Positions 1 to 11,196 are shown, counted from the first letter of the stretch. The stretch is DNA of 64,000 nt from Diplolepis rosae (GCA_030998225.1 JAPYXD010000555.1:4030001-4094000), one strand, 5' to 3'. The notes: generated from the sequence alone by a model not told the origin. Numbers and translations: made by a program.

Positions 1-512
1 GCTGTCGATTTGTAAGCGGTGCTCTTACACACTCTTGAGTTTCATATAGCAATGAAACTTACACAACTTTAGCTAACAGTGTGTACATGTGATTCCTCGC
101 GCACGCAATATCAGCTGTAGGTACAAGGAGCCTTCAACCAGAGAGAACTCAGAGAACCGCTGCGAACAGCAGACGCACTGCGCTGCGCGCGCAACCATTC
201 TCGCGTACGTACTGCTGTTGGCGTTTCGTGTGTAACGTTCCCGTTTCAAATCTGGACACACTGGTTTACAGCCCTCAACGGCCCTCAGTGTACAGCCATC
301 TTGTCGGATGACGTCACAGCTTTTTTGAAATCATATTGGTAGCATCGCTGAGCATCGCTTCCAAGCCAGATCCAAGTGCAATTTATCACCATTGACTATT
401 GACAACAATAACATTTTGGCAAACTTGCGATTCGTAAAATGTCATAAAATTAGAATACATAAACAATCAGTAAAAATATTTTTGGAAGAAAATATTTGAA
501 TATTAATGAACA
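1..512. other. Upstream region of the THAP gene
   Basis: No convincing gene. This is the most GC-rich non-coding stretch at this end of the window. It contains a perfect palindromic CRE/ATF-type octamer at 309-316, about 200 bp before the THAP start codon, so it is probably the promoter and 5' UTR. A 62-codon minus-strand frame at 73-261 has no recognisable features and is treated as chance. Confidence 0.4.
309..316. promoter_or_regulatory. Palindromic CRE-like octamer (TGACGTCA)
   Basis: The sequence shows an exact TGACGTCA, the classical ATF/CREB site, about 197 bp upstream of the THAP gene ATG. The position suits a core-promoter element. An 8-mer can occur by chance: the same octamer also occurs at 38831-38838 and 48908-48915. 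The assignment is inference only. Confidence 0.25.
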
Positions 513-1839
513 ATGTCTAAATGTTTTATTTGTGGTCGAAGACCCAATAAAATGAGTAATATATCGTTTCACAGGCAAGTACGAGAAATTCACTACAAAA
601 CTAGTAAATATTAATTTCATAGAATTATATATTTTACTACTTCTATTTTGTTATAATATTTTACTTAGATAATTTACTGCTACACGATTTATCTATTTAA
701 AAAAGTTATTTGTTGTATTCAACATCTTATTTCGAAGGTATTATTATCCTTACATTCCTAACCTATAAAAAGTTTGAAAAAAACAAGTCCGCATTGAATA
801 TAATATGGTGTAAAATGTTTTGAAAATTATGGCGAAAAAACGCCAGTAATAAATGAAGAAAATTCTTCAAATTTATACAAATATGTTTGAAAATTTTGTA
901 AAACTATAAAGTATTAGAAATATTTTGGGAAACCCATTTAGAAATCATTAAATAATTATAAATTTGTGAAATTACAACAGGGATTACAGTAAAAAATCTA
1001 CCATACCGAAACATAATTTTACATACGTTTTCAATAGAACATTAGATAAACAATACGTTAATTTTTCTTGATAATATAAAAAAAAATGTATACAGGTTTC
1101 CAGCAAGCGAAGAAGCAATACAGAGGTGGTATAAGATAATAGGAAAAAATAGTATTCCATCAGGGAAAAGAGGAATAATCTGTTCAATTCATTTTACCGA
1201 AGATTGTTTTCGGTATGGATTAGTTTATGGCAATCGGCGATTAAAAGAAGGGAGCATTCCCAGTTTGTATTTCAATGAATCTGAAGAGGAAACCATGATG
1301 ATTAATAAACGACATACTTCTTCTGTTAATAAAATTTTGGAAGAAGTAATAAATGGTTCTAGGACCGAGAAATCTGAACAAATTGGTTTGAACTCAGAAG
1401 GATCAGAATGTGTGGATGGTAAAAAATTGAAAACGCAATGTAATAAAATGACCAAAAGGTAATCTAAAATTAAATAGTTCGATGAATTAATACTATAATC
1501 ATTTCTGTTATGTTGAATTTCAACTAATAAAATGAAATAATAAATATTTTCGTTTTATGTAAAAGACTAAAGGAATCAGTGAAAGAAGAATCAGGAGTCG
1601 TTAAGAAGAAAAAACTCCAGTTAAAACTTACATGGGAGCAAATCTTATCTGCACCTTGTGGAGGAAAAAAATACTGGGAAAGTGCACAATTAGAATTAAA
1701 TAGAAGAAAACGACAAGTGGAATGTTTACAGCATACAATTCGACGCACAAAAAAAAAATTAGTAGAACTGCAGACAACTATAAATGATCTAAAAGAAAAC
1801 CCGTTTGTTGCTGTTTATATTCAGGAGGAAAGTTCATAA
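513..1839 (+). CDS. THAP-domain zinc-finger protein
   Basis: Probable sequence-specific DNA-binding protein of the THAP family, nuclear; targets unknown. Three coding exons fit in phase: 513-574, 1096-1458 and 1566-1839, giving about 232 residues. The N-terminus carries the C2CH THAP zinc module: MSKCFICG (first Cys pair), FHRFP across the first splice junction, a Trp about 10 residues later (RWYKIIG), and C-S-I-H-F closing the finger, followed by SIPSLYF, the usual THAP C-terminal box. The C-terminal third is lysine-rich and likely coiled coil (about residues 165-225), as in THAP1-type proteins. Intron 1 has a GC donor (AG|GCAAGT); using the nearby GT instead would shift the frame and break FHRFP. 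THAP domains also occur in P-element transposases, but no transposase core follows, so this is more likely a host gene. Confidence 0.82.
575..1095 (+). other. GC-AG intron of the THAP gene
   Basis: The exon ends ...CACAG and the intron begins GCAAGT, a perfect match to the strong consensus that GC donors need; it ends TATACAG. Only this junction restores the conserved His-Arg-Phe-Pro of the THAP finger. The intron is AT-rich; a 67-codon minus-strand frame at 984-1187 is a shadow. Confidence 0.75.
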
Positions 1840-2792
1840 AGGATAAATGTATTATGACCTATGTTATTTTTTTACGTAATACATTTACAAGACTTGTACA
1901 TAATTATAATGGAAAATCCATTATAAAAACAGCTTGATGTTCATTTTTTAAAATTTTAATTTGATTATAAAATGGAAACCATAATATTTAAAATTAATAC
2001 ATGAGAAAAAATTTATAATTATTACACTTTTATTTCTTTCTTTATATTTCTCCATAAATACATATAAAAATAGATAATGGAGTTACATTTCGACACTCGA
2101 CTCACTTTTGTATCTAAAACTGTAAATTGTCCCTAAAAATTAATTCTATACGGAATGATAACAATAATATTAAGTTGTACATACATTGATAGATGCACTA
2201 GATAGTAAAGTGCATTGCACTCACGTATAATTGTATTATGTACTTTAAATATGCAGCGAATACGTATTAGCACCGCACAACGACGAAGAAATTCTTTTCT
2301 TCGTCGATTAACAATAATATAGCTATAGTCGTACCAGACGACATTCTAACAAGAGAAGAATGCATATAGAATGTATTGTTTGCACTATAGTTGAGAAAAG
2401 AACCCAGTAGTATACACGTTAAAATACTAGAGTAAACACAGAAATTGCATTTAAATTTTCAATTAAAGTAAACTTTCTAAATATTCTTTCTGGTTGGAAA
2501 ATTCTTGAAATTAAGTATAAAACGCATAATAACAATTTTAGTAATAAATAATCATATAAAATTTAACTAATATGGAATTTTAACAGAACATTTGAAATGA
2601 ACAAGAAAAATTTTTTCAAGGCGAGCAATTAAACAATGCTGCCATCTGAAAATGTAAATTTAGTCAGCAAATGAATATAATAAAAAATATCAAATTTGGT
2701 ATCCAGTTATAAACGCTTGAAGGTGAAATTAATATGCCTGCAGAGTTGCAGATTTTGCATTTGAAATGTAAAGATGAATTAGCGTCTGCTTA
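1840..2792. other. Convergent 3' region between THAP gene and SLC25A11
   Basis: AT-rich sequence with no coding frame that I can support. It should hold the 3' UTRs of the two converging genes. A perfect 10-bp stem with a 6-nt loop sits at 2281-2306 (CGACGAAGAA ... TTCTTCGTCG). Its role is unknown. Confidence 0.5.
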
Positions 2793-5700
2793 TCATGCAT
2801 AGTGTTTTTTGTAGGCAGACGTCATTTGTTCAAGGAAGATAAATGTTAAAACAGTGTGTGGTCCCAATCGAGCATAATAGGGTACGAAACCTTTCCACAG
2901 GGCAAAAAGCCCTTCATTTCGTACGACTTTGGTTAAAACATCTAATGTGCCTTTGAATTCTGGTTTTCCATCTATTGTTCTCATATTTTGAATTCTGAAA
3001 AATAAAACGATATCAATATACCAGGTGTACAAGTATGAAACCGGTAATTTTTTTGAGAAAATACACGTTTATTTAATAAAAATGGTTATACATTCAATCT
3101 TCAAATTAATGGCCATTGCTAGCCACACATTTTTCCCATCTCTCTGGCAATTTGTGTATGCCTCGCCAAAAAAATTGTTCGTTTTTTGAGTCAAACCAGT
3201 CATCGAGCCATTTTTTCACATTTTCGTACGAATCGAAGCGCTGTTCAGCAAGTGCGTGCCCCATTGATGAAAATAAGTGGTAGTCAGATGGAGCCAAGTC
3301 TGGTGAATAAGCCGCATGTGGGAGGGCTTCCCAGCTGTACGAATTTACCAATTCCCGAGTCTTTTTTGTTCGATGTGCTGGTGCATTGTCTTGCAGTCAA
3401 TTCATGCGGCACCCATCTTCCCACCTTCAAAATCAATCCCATGGCTTTTAAACGTTGAGAAATGCATTGTTGGGTCACATTTAATTGTTCTGCAAGTTTT
3501 TGTTGCGTTTGACCATCATCTTCATCCAATAATGCTTGCAATGCGGCATCTTCAAACTTTTTCGGTGGTTTTCCACGTTCTTCGTTTCTCACATCGAAAT
3601 CGCCACTTTTAAACTTATTGAACCACTCGTTGCACTGTGTTTTGCCTAGAGCATGCTGGCCGTAAGCTTCCACAAGCATTCGATGGGCTTCCAAAGCAGA
3701 TTTCTTCAATTGGTAACAGAAAATCAATGATGTCCGCAAATCGTAGTTTGAAGGCATAAAAATCGACATTTTTACTAGCGAAAAAAAAATTAGTTGTTGT
3801 ATGAAACTTGATTGTTTATGAACTGAATATTGTTGGCAGAACTCAATGCGAAGAAATGGCGTCAATGATTTGGTTTGACAGAGCGTATAGTTTTACCTAG
3901 CGACACATAGATGTCATTACCGGTTTCATACTTGTACACCTGGTATTTTTTTTCAATTTCAAATGAAATAGATTTTTTATTTCTGCATTAATTATTTTTT
4001 CACTTACCTAGTTTTTGCGATATCAACAGGCATGGAAGCCGCAGTAGTTACTAAACCAGAAATCATAGAGCTAGCGAAGTGCAGCGTAATGTTCTCTTTA
4101 AAGTACCCTAAAATTTAATTAACATAAAAGAAAATTCCAAGCACTGATGTCTATTTCATTAAATTAATAGATTATTTTATTTCTACCAGTGTTGAGAAGA
4201 GCTTCTTTTGCTTGAGAGTAAGATGCTAATTGAGCAGCATTCACCACCATTGCTCTTCCCATAGTTGGAATTGCACCTCGCCATAGTGTAAAAATTCCTT
4301 CTTCTTTTGTCATTCGAAACAGGGCATCGAAGACATTTTTGTAATTACGTCTTTCGGCTGTGCAAATAGAATTCAATTATTTAGATATCAAGTGGACCAA
4401 TTAAAAAAAGTCTATCCGTTTACAGAATAAATGGGTTCAATAACTTCCTTGTATATTTTATAAGGAATATCTTCTAATTCCAACCAGTTTTCATTTCCTT
4501 AGAAATATTATAAAAGCCTTTAACTCTTGAAGTTTTATTAATGCTGAGGAAAAATTACAAAGTTTAAAAATAAGACTAAAAATATTTTGAAAGGCAATTA
4601 AAAATCTCTAAATTTGTTTAATAAAATTTTTTTGAGAACCTTATTTTATAGGTAATAATATTTGAAATACCTATGGGTAATCTTCCATCTGCAGTCATTC
4701 GAATTAAAGCGACTTCAGCGGGTGTGCCCACAAAAGCACCAACACATCCTGCTACCATTCCTAAACCTGCTTTCATTAGAAAACTTGGTTGTCCATCTTT
4801 TCTATGAAAATAATAAAAACAGCTACCTTTATCTATAAATCATTTTTCATAAATGAACTAACTACAAAAAATTATTCCTTTCCCGATTCTTATTAGAATA
4901 AATTTCGAACTAAAGTTATAAAATTTTTTATCTGAAAATCTAATGAAAATGACAAATATTACTCACGAAACAAGCTCAAAAAGCCAAGTGTATATTCCGA
5001 GCCTGGTAGTAGTATACGTGGCTTGTCTTAAAAGACCTGCAGAAAGGCCTGAATACATAGCAATAATCCCTTCGTTTCTCAGAATATTTTTAATTGTACT
5101 TAGTGATGACGTTTTTGTGCCACTCAACTGCATTCGATTTTTTATTAAATCTAGAGGTTGTACAAAACATGTCGCTGCCATTCTATATCAAAGGTAAATA
5201 AATATTTAAGTTGAATTCAATTACGACTAGAATTAACATTTATATTTTAAAAGCTACTTAAAACTTCAATCCAAGCTTTCAAATCACAATAGAATTGATT
5301 AACATTACAAGAGGATAAAAGGTAAATTTTCCTTTGGGCCTAAAACATATATTGTGTATTTTAGACAATTTATTGGCAATTGAAAAATAATTTATTGTCC
5401 GTTGACTATTATAGTTAAGGATGTAAGTCCCGTTTCAAATCATTTCGTTTCACATTGAAAGTTTCATTGAACAATGAAACGTCTCATGGACCAAAGTTTC
5501 ATGAATTTTCCATTTAAAATACTGTAAAATTACACAATTAAGTAATTTTTCAATAATTGACCAATTATTTTCGCATTAATTTGTGATAAAGGCCCTCAAA
5601 CTCATTGATTACTGTTTGAAATTTGAGCGTGCTTCATTCCGTAGTAGTGGGGGAAGAGGGTTCGATCGTCTGCTCGTTATGGGGAATCGTGACGCGCTCG

Positions 5701-6876
5701 TAAAAGGGAGGTCTTGTTACAGAGAATCTCGTTATAGGGAATCTCGAGTGTAGTTTGAATTTTCCCTCCATTATGCTTGAAACTTTGAAACGTTTCAAAA
5801 GTGTCATGAAACGTTTCATTTTCCCAAAGTTTCATAAAACTTTACAACCCTAATTATAATAGGCTAATAATCTTTATTAAAATTCCTATTCCATTTTACA
5901 TCGGGGTTAAAGGTGAGAGTGAAATTTCAAGAAGTGCCAAATAAATATACAGAAAATGTTAAGATTCTTCGGAAGCATTTTGAAAAGTCCTTTTCAAAAA
6001 TGTTGTTAAATGCATGATGATTAGTCGACTTGAACGAAAATGTAGTTTTAGAAACGTATTCATAGCACCAAAGACATAGCATAGAATTTGGGAAAAAAAC
6101 TTTTGACTTGCTTGTCCAACAAGTTTTGAAACACCCTATATATTATAAGACAACTATAGCTATACGAAAACCTTTACAGCGCTTGACACCTAGAAAGTCA
6201 CTGTCGGTCACTGTCAGCTAAAATAAGAACAGATTGAAAAGATGCAATCGAACAGGTAGTAAAGCTGTCAAATACGAATCTGCACATCATTTTAAGAAAC
6301 AGTTTTTAGTAATGATAATAGCTAAATTTCAGATTTATACTTCAGGAGTGAAGGCTGTTTGAAAATCTGTAAATACATAATGTATGGAAATTCAAACTCG
6401 ATAAGAATGAAATTTATTCACTTCTATAGACACTTCTACAATCAAAGAGGACAATAATACTGAGACAGGAAATTACATAATCTGAATACATTATTTTTAT
6501 GACCTTTGCATTTTGGCGTTTGACCAAGAAGTATCTTGACAGTACATGCTTCAGATCAAAATAATAAAAACATCTCTTTCAGATTTAACCGATTAAACCT
6601 TATAATGCTCAAGGTTTTTTTTCAATAACCACAATAAATAAATTCGATAAGAAAAATTAAAACAATCGTAGCTGATCAGTGTCTTTGCTGCACTTTATTA
6701 ATACAGGTTTTATAGTTTTCTAGTCCTTATTATTGTTTAAATAAAGCTATTCGAAGCGAAATGACTTTTTATATTTAGAATGAAAAGAATACTGATAATG
6801 AAATCACTTTTACGAACCCTGAAGTCCCGCCGATGAGAAATTTTATTCCATTCGGTACTGTTTTCTCGCTCCCCAT
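2793..6876 (-). CDS. SLC25A11: Mitochondrial 2-oxoglutarate/malate carrier
   Basis: Inner-membrane carrier that exchanges cytosolic malate for matrix 2-oxoglutarate (malate-aspartate shuttle). Six exons fit in phase: 6818-6876, 4967-5182, 4671-4801, 4187-4357, 4008-4107 and 2793-2994, for 292 residues, the usual family length. The three mitochondrial-carrier repeats are visible, each with a signature: PLDLIKNR near residue 29, PAEVALIR in exon 3 and PVDIAKTR at the end of exon 5. Exon 2 carries the SLC25A11-typical stretch GLLRQATYTTTRLGIYTW. Exon 1 is short and lies 1.6 kb upstream; it was chosen because it encodes KFLIGGTSG, restores phase, and joins directly to MAATCFVQPLD. The last intron (2995-4007) contains a mariner element. 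Confidence 0.93.
3021..3943 (-). mobile_element. Internally deleted Mos1-like mariner
   Basis: A 923-bp Tc1/mariner element in the last intron of SLC25A11. Near-identical terminal inverted repeats begin CCAGGTGTACAAGTATGAAA and are flanked by TA on both sides (3019-3020 and 3944-3945), the expected mariner target duplication. The transposase reads on the minus strand from about 3771. The N-terminal part is intact, with RMLVEAYGQ, KSGDFDVRNEE, LLDEDDGQTQQ and WVPHELTARQ. The C-terminal part resumes in another frame at about 3330 with HAAYSPDLAPSDYHLF, which carries the last catalytic Asp, and ends KWLDDWFDSK... About 350-400 bp of the catalytic core is missing compared with the usual ~1.3 kb mauritiana-subfamily length, so it cannot encode an active enzyme. 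Its TIRs could still be mobilised in trans. Confidence 0.93.
5416..5851. repeat. Foldback repeat rich in GTTTCAT/ATGAAAC (family F1, copy 1)
   Basis: Dense alternating GTTTCAT and ATGAAAC motifs let the two ends pair. The right end (CAAAGTTTCAT...AAACTTTACAACCC) closely matches the right end of 50981-51272, and both copies have a GGGGGAA/GGGAAGAGGG-like stretch in the middle. It lies in intron 1 of SLC25A11. A related motif occurs at 40-60. No coding capacity is seen. Confidence 0.6.
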
Positions 6877-7086
6877 TCTGATACGTTCTATTTATTGACT
6901 TTAGAGAGAATTAACTTACGCCGGGAATGTCTTGATTATAATTTGTTAATTGATAAACTAAAAAGTCCAGTGTATACTTCACTGGAAACTAATTTTGGAC
7001 TCCAGGCTTTGGAGGCTATAGAGTTTGTGCAGCCAGCATAAGTCCATCATCCGTGGTGACCCTAGTTGGCAATATTGGCATAGTAA

Positions 7087-7250
7087 TGGTGCATTTATAC
7101 CTCTGTCTGCCTGACCGCTGCTGACAGAAAATACATAAGAGCAAAAAAGATAGACATTTTCTTTTTGTCCAATTTTACACTGTCTGTCTCCTTTACTCTT
7201 ATGTATTTTCTGTCCGCACCGGTCAGGCAGACAGAGGTATAAATGCACCA
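7087..7250. mobile_element. 164-bp foldback MITE with TAA flanks
   Basis: The left arm from 7087 (TGGTGCATTTATACCTCTGT...) is the near-exact reverse complement of the right arm ending at 7250, pairing over about 60 bp and including the CTGACAGAAAATACATAAGA segment. TAA directly abuts both ends (7084-7086, 7251-7253). That fits a TAA target duplication as made by PIF/Harbinger transposases, but the superfamily is inference. Confidence 0.75.
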
Positions 7251-7388
7251 TAAGTTAACATTATGGCTGCATTCGTTTATGCAGTGACTACGGCATAAGT
7301 TGTTATTCTTTCTCTTTTTAATTATATCCGCAGAAACATGAACGAACGCACCCAATGAACAGAAGGAAAACAATCTCTGTTTCTCATT

Positions 7389-7545
7389 AAGGAGGAAATT
7401 GGAGGAAAATACCTTTGCATGCAGGTTACCATGGTAACATATTAGTGGGAAAGAAAATGGAAAATTGTCAGTCTCTTACTCTCTTGTATGTTACCATGGT
7501 AACCTGCATGCAGAATGCCTGTATGCAGAGGTGTAATTCCTCCTT
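7389..7545. mobile_element. Foldback MITE, GCATGCAGGTTACCATGGTAACAT family (copy 1)
   Basis: Two arms of the palindrome-rich core TGCATGCAGGTTACCATGGTAACAT face each other around a short spacer, with outer ends AAGGAGGAA.../...TTCCTCCTT. The core GGTTACCATGGTAACC is itself a perfect palindrome. A second copy in the opposite orientation lies at 50843-50972. Confidence 0.75.
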
Positions 7546-8785
7546 TATAATGCATTTCCCCTAAAGTTGAGTTTTGCATTGTTAAGGCGGTAAGGCCGTG
7601 TGGTAGGGTCTAACGTAACTAATTACATACGACCACTTTATTAATAAAATTACTGCCTTCTTCGGAAAATTCTTTTAAATTATTATTTTAAAGTAGTCCG
7701 GTAGCGATCAAATGAGCAACTTTAACAATTTTTCGAAAATGTTTCATGCGCGTTGCAAAATTCCGAACATTGTGCGGAAAATTTTTTTCCGTTATAATTT
7801 AGTATTAATACCTATAACTATAGTGTTATTGTCAGCTGAGCGGAAATATGGATTCCACTTCCTTTTTATTCTTGTTTTCTTGGAGTTGTTTCGGAATAAT
7901 TTTCCGAGATAAACACTAAGATACGACTTTCAAACAAAAAATTAATATTCTTATGAAATTTCCCAACGGTTCCAAAGTTTTCCGCAACGCCAACACCAGA
8001 AAATTTGTCGCAAATTCGTGATATTATGAGCCCGCGAAAAGACTTTCCACAAGAGCTCATGTTAAAATTCCATATTTCGAGACGTAATAATTCAAAATTT
8101 AATACGGTAAGGCCCAAAATGGCAAAGGATTTTTCGATCGGGAGGAGTCTAATCTATCGATATAATAATTATCTGTTGATTAAAGGTTATATTTGATTAT
8201 TGTCTGTTATCAAATACATTTTTTTATATTGCTGATTATTCCACGATATTCATTGACAGCATTTGGGCAGAACCAGGCACAAAAATTACATAAATAACTA
8301 GTACGAAACATAAATTTATAAATAACAATCTCAAAGATCGTTCCAATAAAAATATTTATTAAAACTACAGTGATATATGATTTATATCGATAAAGACCAT
8401 CATATATTTTTAATAATGTTAAATCTGATTAAAAATTTAAACAGCCTTTGATGATCAGTTAAAAACCTCATTTTTTTTAATTAAAATTTTACATACAATT
8501 TTTCTGAACAAAAATTATTAAAAAATATTTCTTTATAATTAAACTGAAAGAAAATAAAAAAAACGAAAAACTTCAAAAAGTTTTAACAAGATTTAATACT
8601 TTTTTTAACTTACCTAATTCATAAATAATAACAAAAAATATAATACAATTTTTACCCCAACTCTATATGTATTTACAATATTACCGAATTGATGAATTTT
8701 GTTTGCAAAAGATTCGGTACATTATCAAAGGAGGAAAACAATATTAATTACTCATTAAATCATTCTCATTTATACAAATGCAACA

Positions 8786-9744
8786 TTAATTATGCGCGAT
8801 ATTATTTTTATGTGAATCATTGGAATGCATAGCGTGATTCATCATAGACTCAACCCTATTTACACCTTCCCTAACAACATCGGATAATTCATCTGGCATT
8901 AAATGATCAAAAGTAGGAATATGCGCAGAGAGTCTTTTATAAACAGAATCTTTGTTTTTCCGTTGTTCCTCATACTTTAATTGTTGTTTGTAGAACATTG
9001 CATTTTTTAAAAACTCGATTGTGTTGTCAAAACTCTTGTCTGCACCCTGAACATTTTTTATAGCGCTCACTGCGTATTCAACATCGTAACATCGGCCTTG
9101 TAGCTGATTTCGGAGTGCGAGAACTTCCACGCGTTTTTCCACCATTGGCGGTAAAGCTTTTCTCACATGCTCTTGTAATCTGTAGAATGCGAGCGATGGC
9201 TCATTTGCCACAATGTGCATGTTCTCTGAAATTCTTTCTGTCGCTAGAAAAAACATAAATGTATTAGAAATTTAAAAGGAACATTTTAAATTAAAAAATA
9301 ATTAAAAATGCAATCCATGTAAGGCAGGCACACGATTTATGGACATTTAAAAAGAATACGAATAAGAAAATAAATTCTAGAACGAAAAGATCTTAGCAAG
9401 AATGAATAAGCAGATTATAAAAAATCTTTAAAAAATGCGAGTCGGTTTCATTTATACACAAAATTTTTCCTACAGAAAGTGTTTTTTTACAGAAAATACA
9501 AAGATTTAGTTTAAACGGAAAGATATTTTTGGATTCGGAAGATATTTTCCGATTTTGGTTTCTAATTAAAACATATCTTTATATATACTGTAAAAAACAC
9601 TTTCTGTAGACAAAATTTTGTGTATAAATGAAACCAACTCAAAAATGCATATTATAAACTTTATTTTGACAGCTACTTCGGAAACTAACCTTTTTTAACC
9701 TTAGTTTCAAGTTCCTGATCAGGTTGATAGACTTTAGCAGCCAT
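8786..9744 (-). CDS. BORCS8: BORC complex subunit 8 (MEF2BNB homologue)
   Basis: Probable subunit of BORC, which recruits Arl8 to lysosomes and drives their kinesin-dependent movement. Two exons, 9690-9744 (start ATG at 9744, MAAKVYQPDQEL) and 8786-9243, join in phase to give 170 residues. The family core is clear: ANEPSLAFYRLQEHVRKALP, then QGRCYDVEYAVSAIKN and a helical segment IEFLKNAMFYKQQL. This matches the vertebrate BORCS8 pattern of residues about 25-100. The C-terminal tail of about 60 residues is longer than in vertebrates as I remember them and ends in a His/Asn-rich run. The assignment rests on recalled motif similarity, not a search. The gene is divergent from SSR2. Confidence 0.82.
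9439..9640. mobile_element. MITE with 8-bp target duplication (family M8, copy 1)
   Basis: Long inverted arms start GAGTCGGTTTCATTTATACA and end with the complementary TGTATAAATGAAACCAACTC; an inner pair TACAGAAAGTGTTTTTTACAG/CTGTAAAAAACACTTTCTGTA continues the foldback. Exactly the same 8 bases, AAAAATGC, flank both sides (9431-9438 and 9641-9648). An 8-bp duplication points to the hAT or P type of transposase rather than Tc1/mariner. It sits in the single intron of BORCS8. Confidence 0.85.
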
Positions 9745-11160
9745 TGCGATAAATTCTCTGTGGCACTATATTTATTTAAACAATTCTTGTCAAAATTACT
9801 TTTTTGTATATCGTATTTTCCATTAATTCCAAAATTTCCGAAAAAAAAACAAATTTATGCTCTCTTTAAGTTTGATAAGCGAACATTATAAATGACACTG
9901 AGGTTACACACTTTTTAACAATTATGAATTAGCAAAAACAATTTTTCAATACTTTTCTAGGTCGAGATTGATTCAATCAGCATCATGATGATTTTTCACC
10001 CTTTTATCTTTAATTTCAGTCAAATTTTTGACACTTGTGCTCCATTTACGTGTTGCGTATGTGTTGAATATTTACTCGATTTTAATCTATGTGGCGCGGC
10101 GGGTGACGAGAGACCCAGCTGTAGAGTCCTTACATTCTCGAGAATTTAAGTTCCGTAATATAACCGAGAATCTTACAGAATTTATAGAGTATAAGAGAAT
10201 ATAAAGGGAATTTTGAGAATTTATGGTTCAAATAATTATTTATCAATATTTTGAGTACCTTTATAGTTAAATAAGAGATGCTTACTTATATAAATATAAT
10301 TGTATAAGGAAGAACCTAAGAAGAGTTTTACTGTTGATATATTAAAATTATATATTTTTGGAATTTGAGGTTAGGTTCATTTTGAATTTAATACAGTGAA
10401 TATTAAAAATCATAAATTAATATTATACTTGCTTTTATATTATCTCTGTAATTATAGAATATATATAAAATCCTTTATTATATAATATACAAATAATAAT
10501 TATATCAAATCATATATTACTTTATTAAAATTCAAATTTTTAAGGAACAAAACAGTTTTTATTTTTTTTTTTTGCATTTTCTGGGGTCGCTGCAGGTCAC
10601 GGAATTTATAAATCGTCAGGAAAAGTCAAGTAAAATTTTTAAAAATTAGGGATTTTTTTATTATTCAACAAATTATAATTATAACCGAACCATTATAACC
10701 ATAATTCAACAAATAAATTCTTTTATTAACTTCCACTGATGTAAAGTAATTCCAATTTTAGTACAAAAAGGTGAGATTTACATACAATAATTTCCGTAAT
10801 AATACTCTGAACTAAATGTCTGGAACACAACCTATAATATAATACCCTTTTAGTTCTCGTTTTCTTTACCGTTCTCAAAGGAATATAACTGACTGTCAGT
10901 TGCTGTCACGCTGTCAGTACTGACTCAGAATCCTCAGGCTCAGAATCAGAAATTCAGAATCAGAACTCTATCGGCTACCCAGCTGTATGAGCCGCACCAG
11001 CTGATTTCCGGTTCGATAAGACGGAAATGACGTAACGAGTGATCGTCCAGACGTGGCAAAGAAAACGCGGCGCTGTTGGCAGAGATTTTTCTGGTTTTGT
11101 CATAGTTCGCCACATGTACTAGACTCGAGCTGTCCCGGCTATATCAAGCAGAACATATTT
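9745..11160. other. Divergent intergenic region BORCS8 / SSR2
   Basis: AT-rich with no coding frame. The distal part (10900-11160) becomes GC-richer, as expected for the SSR2 promoter. Nothing else is recognised. Confidence 0.45.
11029..11056. promoter_or_regulatory. CRE/UPRE-like sites before SSR2
   Basis: TGACGTAA and then GACGTGG lie within 28 bp, about 100 bp upstream of the likely first exon of SSR2. ACGTGG cores are bound by XBP1/ATF6-type factors, and translocon genes are known unfolded-protein-response targets. The functional claim is inference. Confidence 0.25.
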
Positions 11161-11196
11161 TTATGATTTCGTAGACTGTTATTCCTTAATCAACAG
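11161..11196 (+). other. Probable non-coding first exon of SSR2
   Basis: The sequence ...CAACAG|GTAAGTTTT at 11196/11197 is a consensus donor. The coding exon begins just after an acceptor at 11795 (TTTTAAG|GATG), so a 5' UTR intron of about 600 bp is likely. The 5' boundary is not determined. A 64-codon hydrophobic frame at 11518-11712 inside this intron is regarded as chance. Confidence 0.45.

Larger units (their letters stand above)
6877..8785. other. Intergenic stretch with two MITEs, otherwise empty
   Basis: This holds the SLC25A11 upstream region and the BORCS8 downstream region. Two foldback elements (7087-7250 and 7389-7545) are listed separately. Open frames at 7712-7912, 7866-8117 and 8005-8196 overlap each other on both strands, carry no recognisable motif and lack convincing splice context, so none is called. 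Confidence 0.5.

Noticed and set aside
7712..8196. Three overlapping frames, two on + and one on -
   Set aside because: No recognisable domain, no consistent splicing, and both strands open alike, as in AT-rich spacer DNA.
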